Origin: Rotaria sordida
Lineage: Eukaryota > Rotifera > Eurotatoria > Philodinida > Philodinidae
Length of the DNA stretch: 64,000 nucleotides
Assembly: GCA_905250125.1 (NCBI GenBank)
Contig: CAJNOL010000030.1
Location: forward strand, 1-64,000
Direction: 5' to 3'
Shown piece after piece: positions 1 through 12,721 of the stretch. The notes under the pieces were generated by a model, which made no database searches, was not told where the DNA came from, and saw nothing but the letters and a program-made list of their open reading frames with translations. Made by a program: the position numbers and the translations under genes. The stretch's first letter is position 1. Every line of letters starts with the position of its first letter.

Positions 1-680
1 GCAACTTAGATTTCAAGGAAATTTTTACATAATGTTCTTCTATATCTGGCACGACTATCCTCTATGCACAAATGATTTAGATTTTAGATAAGATTTTGTA
101 AAAAAAAAAATTTGGTTCTCAGATCTTCTTTTCTCGACTCAGAAGTACTGTTAGAAAAAAATAATAAAGACAAATTCAGAATCGGTATAAGGGACTCTAT
201 TGAAGGATGTATAGTTTGTTAATTTTTCAGAATAAAAGTTTAAGGTCAGAAGGGATTTTTCGTGGAAAAAAATCAGTTTTTGAATTTCAAATTTTTCATT
301 AATTATTCTTTTCCAACTAGTCAAATATTTCTATGAAAAAAATGCTATTTTTACAGAAAATAAACCATTTTCATATGTAATAAGGAACATGTCTACATGT
401 TTTCATATCGAAAATTTTATTAACAATGATATATAACAAAAAAAAAAGACAATCGAAACAAAAAATGAAAATAATTTCATATAATTGATTTCGATATATG
501 ATAAAGTAATAATGATAATGATGAAATGTATTTTAATCAATAAAATTTATTAATATAAACTACAATCCAATGGTTTTTTTGTATTGTTATTTCTATTGTG
601 AAAAAAAATCTTGAAAATCTCATTCATATTCTCTTTTTCTTTTATTTGAAGATGTGATTGAATGAAAAAAAAAAAAAAGA
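1..680. other. AT-rich upstream region of STIL, no gene seen
   Basis: Very AT-rich DNA with many A and T runs and no convincing coding frame. A run of A just before the ATG at 681 lies in the presumed 5' leader of the STIL gene. No promoter motif can be defended. Confidence 0.5.
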
Positions 681-3600
681 ATGATTCCTCAGACAACATC
701 AACTGAAATTTGTTCATCATTCTGGGATTCAACACCCATTGGTCGATCATTTTTTCTTCGTTTTTGTCAATATGAACAATTATCACCACAATTAATACTT
801 GAAGATAAAGTATTTCGTTCAGCTATTCGTTTACAAAATAATTCAACATATCATTCACAAATAAAATTTATTGGAACATTAGTAACAGATGATGAATCAC
901 AACGTTTAACATATGTTATCGATCGTTTAATATTAAAAGATTCAATAACAAATGAATTTCATAATCATCAACCATTAACTGGAGAATTTCTTATACCTAT
1001 TCAATGTACTAATAAAAATTCAACAACAATTAATAATTGCATACAGGATGGAATTAAAGTAAGCAAGTCAACTGATATAACTATCTTTGATTTTGCTATT
1101 ATTAAACTTCCTCACAGAATAATAACGTACAGAGCGTAAGGTTTTATTGCAATTAAATATTTTTATGTTGTAGCTGTCATTTAATTTGCTTACAAGTACA
1201 TGAGTGGACTAAGTTCGATAAATTAGAGTTTCGAAATTATATGAGAACTTGGATCGTTATCAACGAACTAAATATTGACTTCTATACTTTTCCAGTTCTA
1301 TATTTTTCAATAATGTAAGTGATGTGTTCATCACACTACTTTTCTTATTCATACATTCATATGTAATCAGCACTTCGTGAATTTTAATATAGAATAGTAT
1401 TAAAACATCTTTATTTCCTATTTGCCAGCTCGTGAACAGCTGCCTTTCATTAATGTCTATGCGTACACGCACTTTTTAGCTTACGAAAGAAACTCGTTTG
1501 CTCATTAATAGAAAATGTGTAGAACAAAGAAGCTATAACTAAATAGTGCAAAGCGATGAACTAATCTATTCGATGATTCACATTGCTATTTTGCACTTGT
1601 TCGGATAGAATGGCCTTCTATTACATTTGAAAGATCATAACCTTGCAACTCACGAGAGAACATCTCCAAGTATCAAATTACTTTTCGATCGAAATGGTGT
1701 TTATTTCATGAGTGCTAGTGAATAATAGAAAAATCTAGAATGATTTGGTTTTCCGGACATTCGTCCTTAAGATATCGACATTTTACCGGATTTTTCAACA
1801 AAAGCTATGTTCTCGTGAAAAATTGACTTTCGACTTCAAACTTTCCATGAACAAAGTTCTTAAGAGGATTAGTTCATTGGGCAAGTTATAAATTTTCTAA
1901 TATTTCCTACTCTGAGATATTCAATATTCGAAATGCCCTTATGTGTAAAACATAGATATCCACCGCAACTAAGAATCTGTTACTGTCGTGTCGCGACGAC
2001 AACCAAGAAAATGTACCACAACACGACGCACTATTTAAAAAAATGTTTCAATTCTCAAGGCCATGCTGGTTTGAACTAGAACTGCTGCTACTAATCGAGC
2101 AGATTTGCCAAGTCTTACAGTATCACATATATGAACATCGAGATTTTATGTAAATTCATGTATTTTGAAAATATCTTCCCAAAAAAGCTGTTGCCAACGC
2201 GAAGCTGTCGCGCCGCAATGGTTTTTGCAAAAAGTCTGGCACTGTTGCCACAGCGACAGCGACACCATGAACATTTTTGGTGTAAAAGCGTTCATATGTT
2301 TACATCTCCAGATATGAAATACGAGTTTCACAATCAACTAATCTCATTACGATGTGTGTTCGTACAAAGTTTGAAGTCGAACGTTGATTTCTCACGTAAA
2401 TACAGCTTTTGCTGAAAAATCCAATAAAATTTCGATATCTCAAGTACGAAGGTTCGGAAAAACAAGCTATTCTAGATTTTTCTATTACTCTCTAGCATTC
2501 ACGACATGAACATAATCTCGGTTGAAATGTGATTTGACATCTGGAGAGGTTCACTAGTTAATGCAAAAATCATTTCAATTTTTTTCTATGTAGCACAAGA
2601 ATGGACTCTAATGAGTAAAATAGATTTTAGCTATGTACAATTTCTTGATTCTTAAAAAGAAAATACAAGATTGTACGATTGAAATTTTATCATAATATTT
2701 ATCTTATATGTTACATTAAGAATTTTGTGTTTTTTTTTTGTAGGAAATTGACGATTATTGTCATTCATCCTTACCAATTGAATTACATCGATATTCATAT
2801 CTTTGTGGTCAAATGTCATCAATGAATTTGACATCTTTAAATATTGATTTATCATTTGATCTTATAACAATAAAAAATAGTTTTACATTAACACCAATTA
2901 ACTCTGATTATATTCATATATTACCAACAGCTTTATTTAAAAAACTTAGTTCATCAAAAGAAAATACTATTCATATGAATCAATCACAGTTTGGTTATTG
3001 TAGTTTAGATCGAATAACAAAAAATAAAATTTTATTTATACTTGAAAATGATCCACAAGCATGTTCATTACCATTAGTTGGAATGTAAGAATATAAAACA
3101 AAAAAAGAAAAAAGAAAGGTCTTTCAAGACATAAAAATATTCTTATCTATTTTAGTTGGGTATCAAATATTACCAATATTCAATGTGCATTTGTTTGGGC
3201 AGCATGTATTCGTTATTGTATGAATTCATCATTAAAACAACGTCTGCGTTCTGGAATCAATTCTCAACAATCATTTTTACTTGCATATTATTTATCAACA
3301 TCATATAATCAATGGAATTTTTATGAAGTTTGTCTAATAACAACCAATTCATTATCATCAATGACTATTGATTATGATTTATGGACATGTTCAAAAAATA
3401 TTATCATACCAAATTCAATTTTAGATCAATATGATGAAAATTCGAGTACACAAATTCCATATGATTTTGAATTCAAACGTATTTATGAGGAACCAAAAAA
3501 TTCTCCAATATTAGAAAATATTTCTTTTCCTATTCAATCAATTAATAATATTCAATTTCCACCGGATATATCTTGTATTTCAACAAAAATACCTCATGAT

Positions 3601-5823
3601 GATAATAATAATAATCATCATCAAACTACACTTTCATCAACTAATACAAATGGAAGTTTATTTGGTGTACCTCGTTTACCACCGAGACAATCAATAAATC
3701 AATCACCTTCATGGGATTTATTATCCACAACAACAATAGCAACTCCTAAACAAAATATACGTTCATTAAATGAATCTTCTAGATCAAAACAGTGTTCATC
3801 TCCAACATCATCAACAACAATTAGTAATGATATTCAATGGAAAGAAGAATTAATTAAAAGAATGCAATCATATGATAATCATATTCAATCATTAACTGCA
3901 CTTGTTGCTCAACTTTTAGCTAATCAACAACTACAAAAACAAAATCATTTACCATTAACACCAATAAAAGAATCGACTAAACGTGATGTTGCTGTACAAA
4001 GTGAACCATTATCATCAAACATTAAACATTGTCAACAACAAACATCATTCATAACTGCAACTAATACAGTAAGTTTATTTACTATATAACTAGTTATTGA
4101 AAAGTAATTTGACAAATGTTTACTCATTTTTTCAGTCTCTGAAGAGAAATCTTCCTTTTATAGACCACTTCTGGTTCTCTGCGAGAGTACAACTTGTCGA
4201 GCTAAAATCTTTTTCACAGCCATATTGTCGAAAATGATGGCACTCCATGTCGAGAGGAGAAATTTTAAAAGCAGGTCTTTGGAGGAGGAGGAGTGTATCA
4301 ATGGATCTTCAAGTCTGCTTACGATCCCGGTTTTACTATGTCCGATCGGGCTGAGATTTTTTCTGAAAATGCCTGAGACAAAGTTTCAGAGGTGTTTTTA
4401 AGCTTTTCGAAAAATATCAATCTCTCGAGTTTAAATTGTAAAAACCTGTTTAAAGAATCCCTGCGAGATTAAAATGTTATGACTATATATCAATAACGTC
4501 TGTCATGGTCTGTGGGGCGGGTACAAATTTTACACTTCAACAATCCTTTTAGATCGTGTTCAGAAAGCATCAACTCAAAAATCGTTTTCCCGGCTTATGC
4601 TTTCTGTATTTTTTTAAATAAAAAACATGAGATTGACATTTTTCAAAAAACTTAAAAATACCTCTGAGACTTTGTTTCAGATACCTTCAAAAGAAAAAAA
4701 CTTTAGCCCGACAGGTTATGCTCTCGTGAAGAACCAAAGGAGAGAGATACCTTTAAAAGAGCCTGGAGAAATTCGAAAACATTGCGTAAAAATTAAAATT
4801 TTTTTACGACTTCCCGTAAATTGAGTATGGACAAGCTTCAGCGCGCCAAAACTTAGAAGCAAAAATTATATCAAAGATAGTGAGTGAAAAAACAAACATT
4901 TCTTTATAAAATGATATAAATAATGATTAGTTTGCTGCAAATCATTTATCAACAGTGAGTATTTTAATAAGGCACATCGTCTCAATTTTTTCGATTTCTA
5001 TGAAAAACAGACTTGCAAAGTGAACTCGGCTATTTCTGAATGATCGCTCACAAACTCTTGATTCTGATATCACTTTACAGATTATTCTTCGATAACCCAT
5101 TATATATTATTTATTTTTAAGACACCATTTACACACGTTCAATCATCATTGTCATCATCATCAGTTATTCATCAACATGAACCCATGATCGATTATTCAT
5201 CTCTTCGTAAATCAACTACATCTATTCAATCTGAATCTCCTCCACCTCCATCAGTTTCTACAGATCTCAATCCTGTCGATATTCTCAAACCAATTTTTCA
5301 ATTTATAGATAAACAACAACAAAAATCTACATCTTCATTAATGACAACATATAATTCAACTGATACAACATTATTAAAATTAAATGATAACGAAACAGAA
5401 CATCAAACTGGAAATATGTTTAATTTAGCTAATGTCATTCAACAACAACAACAACAACATGTCACATCGACAAGAACAACTGGTATAAGTCTTATTTCGA
5501 ATGGTGTTCAAATGCAATTTATTAATCAACAAAGTAGTACGACTACTGTTTATCCACAATCCGTTCCTACATCTCCACCTCCAATCGAACGTCTTCCAAC
5601 ATCTCCACAGAAATCTGAAAATAATCTTTCCATTGAAGTTCATAGTTTAGAAATGAAATATCTTGAAGATGATCAATTAGCAGTTGCAATTGAATGTGAT
5701 CGACAATCACAAAAAACACTTGATGTATTACCACAAACATCTCAAATTGTTGATAAAAGTTTATCATTTGAAACTCAAGAATATTTACGAAGATATGGGC
5801 TTTTTACGGATTCTAATGATTAG
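681..5823 (+). CDS. STIL: STIL / Ana2 / SAS-5 family centriole duplication protein
   Basis: Four exons: 681-1058, 2744-3084, 3156-4068, 5122-5823; 777 residues in phase across every GT/AG junction. The N-terminal block (WDSTPIG near residue 15, then LRF..YEQLSPQLIL) resembles the conserved STIL N-terminus (WNPTP and what follows). A proline-rich PRLPPR motif near residue 411 is a candidate for the CPAP-binding segment. A short predicted coiled coil (about 469-501, EELIKRMQSYDNHIQSL) matches the central oligomerising coiled coil. The C-terminal block (about 703-771, ending FETQEYLRRYGL) matches the STAN domain that binds SAS-6. In this family PLK4 phosphorylates STIL, which recruits SAS-6 to start procentriole assembly. 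The linker is S/T/Q/N-rich with a short CAA-encoded polyQ run near 5442. Introns 1 and 3 are long and carry foldback repeats. Human STIL is longer (about 1290 aa). Conserved ends and coiled coil make the call fairly secure. Confidence 0.82.
1640..2555. repeat. Foldback element in STIL intron 1
   Basis: Two diverged arms in inverted orientation: about 1650-1960 and about 2290-2545. Shared landmarks are the run around TAGAAAAATCTAGAATG (1727) and its reverse complement near 2470, and GACTTCAAACTTT (1830) with its complement near 2370. No transposase frame is present, so this looks non-autonomous. Related sequence recurs near 23040-23260, 40220-40560 and 63790-64000. Confidence 0.75.
4150..4800. 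repeat. Foldback element in STIL intron 3
   Basis: Arms at about 4373-4425 and 4629-4685 are near-complementary (GAGACAAAGTTTCAGAGGTG against CACCTCTGAAACTTTG-like sequence). Outer arms at about 4170-4215 and 4690-4755 also pair (CGAGAGTACAACTTGTCGAGC against its diverged complement). The left arm carries roughly 150 bp not found in the right. The open frame at 4627-4824 lies inside the element and is not a gene. Confidence 0.75.
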
Positions 5824-6178
5824 AATAAAAAAACAAATAATATTATATACATTATTAGATGAAAACTATCATTATTTATATTTAAACTATAATTTCATAC
5901 TTAGACTATACATGTAAAGATACATAATCCGTCCATATAAATCGTTTTTTACTGTTAGTATGTCTTATCTTTGTTGTTTTATTAGTATTTCTAATATAAT
6001 TGAATGAAGAGAAGAATTGTTTTTTCTTCGTGCCTTGATTATAATTCAAGTATTTTTCTTTCTGTATAGTCATAAATAAAAAGAAAAAGATAATAAATTT
6101 ATTTGTTCTACATTTATTAAAAGCCTCGCTTTTTTTCCAAAAAATAGTTTATTATGCTAAATAAAAATCATGGTATGA

Positions 6179-6673
6179 TCATAAGGGTAAATCCATTCGA
6201 AAAGCATGTGGTGGATTTATTTGTAAATGAGCATAATAATTTGGTATATATTGACTTTTTCGAAAACCAGATTTTTCATATAAACCGATTGCTTTATAAT
6301 TCTCAATATGTACATGTAAATTTATAAATCTATATCCTTTTTCCCGTGCCCATTGAATGATTGCTTCCAATAAATGTGTACCTATACCATGACCTTGATT
6401 TGATTGTTGTACACCGAATAACATTATATAAAGACCTGAGTTGTTGCTAACATTATTGATCAATGCACAAGCAATACAACGGCCTTGTTGTCTATCATAT
6501 GCACCAAAAATATGATGGACTGTATAAATTGTATAAATCATTTCCTGAAAAGGATATTTTGTACCAAAAAGTGGATGCAAAACATCTATAATATCATCTA
6601 ATGGAAATTTAATATTGTGATAAATTTGAATATTTGAATCATTTTTGTCTGTTTCGGTAAATAATCCATACAT
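6179..6673 (-). CDS. GNAT N-terminal acetyltransferase, NAA50-like
   Basis: Single-exon 164-residue protein. The acetyl-CoA-binding motif A is clear: LYIMLFGV (81-88) followed by SNQGHGIGTHLLEA (91-104), the Q-x2-G-x-G-x loop of GNAT enzymes. Motif B follows as INLHVHIENYKAIGLYEKSGF (117-137). The arrangement and the later NYY (146-147 region) resemble NAA50, which acetylates N-terminal methionine and acts with the NatA complex; NAA60 is the alternative. Expected cytosolic, no signal peptide or membrane segment. The gene converges on STIL, 355 bp apart; the gap holds AATAAA-type signals. The start is the first ATG of the frame at 6673. Family is certain, subfamily is inferred. Confidence 0.85.
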   Translation of the reverse strand: MYGLFTETDKNDSNIQIYHNIKFPLDDIIDVLHPLFGTKYPFQEMIYTIYTVHHIFGAYDRQQGRCIACALINNVSNNSGLYIMLFGVQQSNQGHGIGTHLLEAIIQWAREKGYRFINLHVHIENYKAIGLYEKSGFRKSQYIPNYYAHLQINPPHAFRMDLPL

Positions 6674-9600
6674 ATTGAAAAAAGAAAATATTCGAATAAA
6701 TATAACGGTTGGAAATGTTTATTCTGTTCGTACGTATGTCACAAAGATGAAGAAAATAAAAACGATATGGTTGATCGGTTACGTATATATATATATAAAT
6801 ATATATTGTTAGTCGTATTGTCTGACTAGAATTATTGCCTATTGTTTAACAGTGTTTTGCAGAGAAAATGAACTATAATTTATGACTTCTCATTGAAAAT
6901 TTCTGATTTTTATATATTATTTTAACTGATTCCTTTCATAGATCAATACTGAGCAGTACAATCTTTCGCGTAGATATTCAAATATGGTTGTGGTTGTGCA
7001 GTGGAATATCCAGGGTGAGACGAAGGCGGCAACCACCTTTCCCTTTGAAATTGATGTTTGCTATGCCCTAAGTATGCGTGTATTTCTATGAGCTTCACAA
7101 AAACAAATAGTATGTGTTGCTCACTATTTTTAAGTTTATAGTGCTTGTATTCTGATGTGAACAACTTCAGAGAAGAACAACAACCTGTATCTGTGAGTGA
7201 ATTATAACTTTTTGGTATAATTTAAATTTTAGCAGTATTTGGTTAATAACATATGTTGATCTAGACAAATTTAGAATAATTTTATTTATATATTTGTGCT
7301 CTTTGAACACCTCACTGCTAGACAATCATATTGTTGCTGTATTATGAAAGATACATTACAAAAACTGTTATCGTTTTTGTTGACATGTGCAACGAAAAGG
7401 TTATTTTTCGCCTATGAAAAAAGCAAGAGAAAAACGATGTAATTAGTCTATTTTGTACAGCGTTCGACGTTCTATTAATATATGTATAATTGATTTAAAT
7501 ATTATTTCGTTCTGCATCCGACGTACATAATGTTTGATAGACACTTACGTGTTTTCGTGTATAGTGACCCAGACTTCATTCTAGCTCTGTCTGTGATAGA
7601 GCCAGCGATATACAAACTATATGAAAAGAAAGAGAAGCCTTCCAGTAACAAATTGATGAAAAGCTCTTCTCTCTTACCAACTTAATAACGGGAATAAGGA
7701 TAGCGGGAGTTTCTGAAAAAAAAGGTCATTATACTCGTTTTGTAGAGGGACAATTTGCAAATTGTCTGCTGTATAACTCTTCAATGAACCGCTCCTTTTC
7801 ACAGTAGATATAAAACAAAAAATTCAATTCTTGATCTTACACCACTCAGAAGAAATTTACATTATACCAGAAAATGTAGAGTGACGATTTTTCAATAGAT
7901 ATTTTCAGCTCTTCATATTCAGTGAAGTGCTAGGAAACTTTTACCACTAAACATAGGCATAGAGTTTAATATTCTACTCAAAAATTGTTTAAGCCTACTT
8001 TCAGTTTTACATTTCAATTGTACCAAAAAGTTGCAAGTCACTCATATATATCTATATATACTCTAGGTAGTGTCATATGATATATGTGCGTTCAATGATT
8101 CACATTGATATCAAACGAGTTATCAACAACTTTTCAAAAACGAAAAAAAAATAGAAAACTAAAATTTCTCGTATGATTTGTTTTTGTTTTGTTCCCATCC
8201 ACCATCCCTTTCAAAATTCTCTGGATCCGTCTATGTAGTTGTGGATATTGAGAGAACCGGAACCCATACTCGTTCGAGAGTTCTGTGAGTGAAATTTCAG
8301 TTTTGAAAGTTCCAGAAGTTCAGCACTCACAGAATCCGGTCACTGCTGGAACAGGAAGATTTTGACGAGTAGAGCAAAAGTCGTCAGAGGCTCAAAGTTA
8401 TCTGATGCTGTATATTTGGATCCAAATAGCTCCAATTTTCGTTTCTCTTCCTTCAAGATACTATGCTCGAAATTTCTTTTACAGGCACAGGACGTTCTTG
8501 GACGGGGGGGGGGGGGTATCTTTTTATTTTTTGTCCTTCGAATAAAAAAGCTGAAATATCGAAGGCATCCTAAAAATCAGCAGAACAATATTTTTTGAAA
8601 CAATAAAAAGTATCCGTCCCAAATAGTATATAATATATGTGAAAAAAAATTAGTTTGAGAAAAACGCGAAACAATGTACAGCTTTCACTAATTTAATTTC
8701 TTCTCGAATTTTTTAACATTTAAATACAATGTTTAGATCCCAAAATATTCTCACGAATGATCTATCTCAAGTGACACTCGCTGTTTGAGCTCATATTGGA
8801 CCTACAGACAAGTCTCAGTGAGAATAGTAAAAGTCTAAAAGGATTTGTCCTCATTGACCTTCAACACTGAGTCATGACTGGTTTACTGAAATTTTGACCT
8901 ATTTTTAGATACTACCAAAAAGAACAAATAACGGATTTTTGATCTAAAATTTTGTCTATAGATAGGTTGAATAATATTAAGAATATTCCGAAAGTTTCGG
9001 TTGAAAAGAATATTTCCTCGTCGAGTTATTGAATTTTTAAGTGAACTCGATTTTGGTCACGTGTCTGTGATAAAGAGCTATTTTTGGAAATTCTTTTCTA
9101 CCGAAACTTTCGGAATATTTTAAGAGTTATCCAACCTATCTATAGTCGACATTTTAGACCAAAATTTCATTATTCCGTCTTCTGAGGAATACTTAAAAAT
9201 GGGTCAAAAATCCAGTAAATAGGTTAACGGAGACGAATCATTTTAGGCTTTTGTTATTCTCATTGAGATCTGCCTATAAGCACAATATAAGTTCAAACGG
9301 CGGTTGTCACTTGGAGTAGTTCCCTAGTCAACAGATGGATACTACTTCAGACTATATAATAGCCACAAAAAAAAAACCCAAAAATTTAGGGTCAAAGAAG
9401 GAGAGAGAGAGAAATAACCTTCAAGTAAATAGAGAGATACTTATTCTGATAAGTTTGTTCTACTTCTTTTTGTAACTATGATAAGATCCTTAGAACAAAT
9501 ATAAGTTCATGGATTTTAACAAAATTCAGCAACAAATTCATATAAATAATAATAATATGCATAAATATTTCAATGAATTCGAGGACAGCATCAAGGCCAT

Positions 9601-9832
9601 CAAAAGATTCACAAGGCTAATCTTTTTTCATTGAAGGAATTATTTACTCGATCAAAATTATTAACAATATATAATGATTCAATTTCATATATATCTTATT
9701 TTAATTTGAAAGAATACAAGAGAAAAGTTTCTTGGAATAAAATATGATTTGTGTAATTTTATTAATTTTCACAAAAAAAAATTTCATTGTTTTCTCTAAA
9801 TATTATAACAATCTGTTTTAGAGGTCGGGAGG
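6674..9832. other. Intergenic region with repeats, no gene seen
   Basis: No frame with coding character. It contains short TA runs (about 6785-6807), a run of 13 G at 8504-8516, and a foldback element at about 8758-9330. Small open frames near 6943-7164 and 8362-8598 lack similarity to anything recognised and differ in codon use from the real genes. Confidence 0.5.
8758..9330. repeat. Foldback element (long inverted repeat)
   Basis: Left arm about 8765-9025 pairs with right arm about 9090-9328. Landmarks: CAAGTGACACTCGC..GTTTGAGCTCATATTG (8769) against the complement of ACGGCGGTTGTCACTTGGAG (9297), and ATATTCCGAAAGTTTCGGTT (8983) against ACCGAAACTTTCGGAATAT (9099). Short loop, no coding frame, so a non-autonomous, MITE-like element. 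Confidence 0.8.
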
Positions 9833-10276
9833 TCATGACGATGGTCTCGCAGGTGTTGCAGCACTTTCGCCTGTAGATTTTAAACCAAACAACCAATACA
9901 CCGCAAGAAGGGATGTTAGATATGTAAATGTAAATGAAGTTATCATTAAATTGTATGAATAGTATATAGATCCAGCGATAATTGATGTAAATGTTCCGAG
10001 TAAGAACAGTGAAGTGACAACTAATAATCCAATAAATATCAGCGGAAGACGTTCATATTGTAGGATACCTAACATAAGAACAATCGCTATAGCAACACAG
10101 GCAATAAGTAGAAGTAAAGAAATTATAGATAAAGCAGCAGTCGACGAATGAAGGTTACCAAATATACTACCAAACTGCCATCCTGGTGTTGCTAAACCAA
10201 TGAGACAAAAAAGGGTCGATATACTTAGGACTACAATAATAATTATGAATACGAGACGTTCGTTAAGAAAGCCCAT
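9833..10276 (-). CDS. Claudin/PMP22-like four-pass membrane protein
   Basis: Single-exon 147-residue protein with four hydrophobic segments at about 7-28, 47-69, 75-97 and 112-134, predicted as membrane helices. The loop after helix 1 begins with GLATPGW (27-33), resembling the tryptophan-containing motif at this place in claudin, PMP22 and related tetraspan proteins. Unlike classical claudins, the first extracellular loop is very short and lacks the W-x(n)-C-x(8-10)-C signature, so a tight-junction role cannot be claimed. The C-terminus (GESAATPARPSS) is cytosolic and slightly less AT-rich than its neighbours. The start is the first ATG, immediately before the first helix. Confidence 0.6.
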   Translation of the reverse strand: MGFLNERLVFIIIIVVLSISTLFCLIGLATPGWQFGSIFGNLHSSTAALSIISLLLLIACVAIAIVLMLGILQYERLPLIFIGLLVVTSLFLLGTFTSIIAGSIYYSYNLMITSFTFTYLTSLLAVYWLFGLKSTGESAATPARPSS

Positions 10277-12721
10277 ATTATTACGAAGTATGAAGAAATA
10301 TGAAATAGTGAATACTTAGTTGATACATGTAGGTATATAAATGTAGCTTATCTTATCAATTTTGTGCTATATTTGCAATGTAACACAGGTCAAAGAAAAA
10401 AAATGCGCTCTAATAAAGTCTTATCATTTTCCATGATGATAAATAAGCTCGTGAAGGACAATAAATATTTAAATAACTACTAATTCTTGTTACCTTTATA
10501 CTTTGAATCTTTACAACTATATATTTAATAAGTTTTACATGTTATAAAAATTATAATAAGAAAAATGTTTTAACAAAACGAGTAATTGTTAGATTTAATT
10601 TGTTTGACACTATACATCAAATTATTTATTAGTCATTTTAAAAAAATATTCTATTTAAAACGCTCTTATGATAAATTTGATAGTATATAGTGATATTAGA
10701 AAATAAATCAAAAAAAAGAAAATCTATCGTTAATAATTTGTTTTTGACATAAGTTATAATCTCAAAATGCATATGTCAGAAAGCAAACGTATGATTTCGT
10801 ATATTGGAAGAAAAGCATAAAATTTTCATTAATCTATTGCTTTTTGTCTATTATTGTTCTCAACACAAATGTCAATCTTGACGGAAAAAAATAGATTCTT
10901 ATATTATGTTTTTTTTTATGTAAAGCAAAAAAGATAGACATATGAAAATATTGAAATAGATATTAATCAGTAATCCAAACGTCTGTTTTTGTTGTTTTGT
11001 TATAAGAATAAATTCCATGAAAATTGATGATGTAATAAATTTACAAAAAAGGAGTTTCATTTCATTCCATTTGTAGAACAGCGTGGCCAAAAGTTACAGA
11101 ATTTCATTTTTTTAAAATTGTAACATCGATTTTTTCCCAATGGTAAAAGCAAATTCTTTGAAACTTTTACTATAGATGGAGACTATTTAGATCTACTATC
11201 AATAAAAATTTCATCGATTTTTTTTAGGTCGAGCTGAGTTCTTTAGAAAATACCGGTCGTTACGTTGCGGAATTTCGTCCCTTTTCTGAAAATCATAGTT
11301 AGGATCAGGAAGACAGCAAAAAAGTCAAAAGCAAGCAAATATTCGTCGCCAGCATCGAATTCTGCATGAAATGACGTATCTTTCATTAGGGTTCAACGAA
11401 AAAATTTCTGAACGTTTTATTCGATCTGAGAAATGTCCAAGAAAAATAAAAGTCGGAATTTTAATTAACTAAATACTCGACTTTGTTCAGATTTCTATGC
11501 TAATTCCAAATATGTACATTCTTATGAACAAAAACACTACAAAATTCGAATACTAATGAAAATATGTAACGAAGTATTTCTAGAAAATGGATGCGTATAT
11601 TAAATCAAATTGTACTTAAAATGGGTGTGTTCGATGAAACTTGTTAAGTTCTATTTGTAGACATCGTTTTTATTGCGGATATTAGCAATATAAGCGAATA
11701 AAATACACGATAAACGAACTTCGTTACAGAATTTAATCAAAAATAGAGAAAAGTTTTGAACACATTATCTTAATTCGTAGACATTTAACATTTCTACGAA
11801 GGCTCATATGTTTAAAGTGTACTTCGTATTCGATGAATTAATAACTAATTGAAGAATTTTTTTCTGCTGATCAATCCTTGTTTGACTATATATATTTCAC
11901 TACTATCTTTCAGACAAATTTTCAAGTTGTCTACTCTAGGAAAGATTTCGTGTATCCAGTGTTGCTCTGGAATAGAAGCGTTTCCGTTTCAAATAGTACC
12001 AACCGTTCTCTTTTCAATGGTAGATTCAGCTTTCTTCACGTTTAAGTTTGAACTCTCTTCATGAATGGATGACCAATGGCTGGCCGTGAATACATGCAGA
12101 GAAAAATGAATTATCAAAAAAGGGGAAACATGTATAATCGTGATGGAAACAGCATTGATGTATGTATCCACAATAATGGCATTTGGCAGTAATACTGCGT
12201 TCAATTTCAGCATCATCAGCAACAAACAAATGTATACTTAGCGAAATCGATCGAATTTAAGAAGTACAAAGAGAGACAATTGAATCCTAAATGAATTATT
12301 TTGTGGAAAGTGAGATGATCTTTTTTTTTCTGTTGCTGTGTATGGAAGAAACTACATAATATACTTTTCATATAAAATAAAATTTCGAAAACCGTACTGT
12401 GACTGCGAAAGTATCCGCCGGATGTTAATTAACTCTGGTCTGAATCCAATTGCGAAAAGTCGTACTCGTGCAGAACACTAGACTGCTCATGCAGAGAAAA
12501 TTATTTTCTTCTCAAATATTCGTTGATAATTATTTGCTCGTTAATCAGTGACATCTATCATTATCGTTGATTCTTTTGCATTGGTTTGTGCAAACGATCC
12601 ACGTCAATGGCATGTTATTAATACATCGATTGTTGATTTTTGTTCGACCTACAACTGTTATTTTTCTTTTTACAACTCATCGAATGAACGACTTGATCTT
12701 ATTTTAGATCTTTATTTACAA
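10277..12721. other. Intergenic region, no gene seen
   Basis: AT-rich DNA without a convincing gene. The open frames at 11849-12064 (+) and 11989-12225 (-) overlap each other and show no family features. The frame upstream of 12722 stays open back to about 12548 and could be extra N-terminal coding sequence or 5' leader of the next gene. Confidence 0.4.

Noticed and set aside
1059-1139. Continuation of the first STIL frame past 1058
   Set aside because: A GTAAGC donor at 1059 joins in phase to the conserved block at 2744; the extension is intron.
2131-2415. Overlapping open frames on both strands (2131-2415 +, 2146-2337 -)
   Set aside because: They lie inside the STIL intron 1 foldback, and both frames arise from the same repeat sequence.
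4627-4824. 65-codon frame with lysine-rich product
   Set aside because: It is exactly the right arm of the STIL intron 3 foldback.
11849-12225. Opposed open frames 11849-12064 (+) and 11989-12225 (-)
   Set aside because: They overlap one another, contain no motif and do not have the codon pattern of the verified exons.
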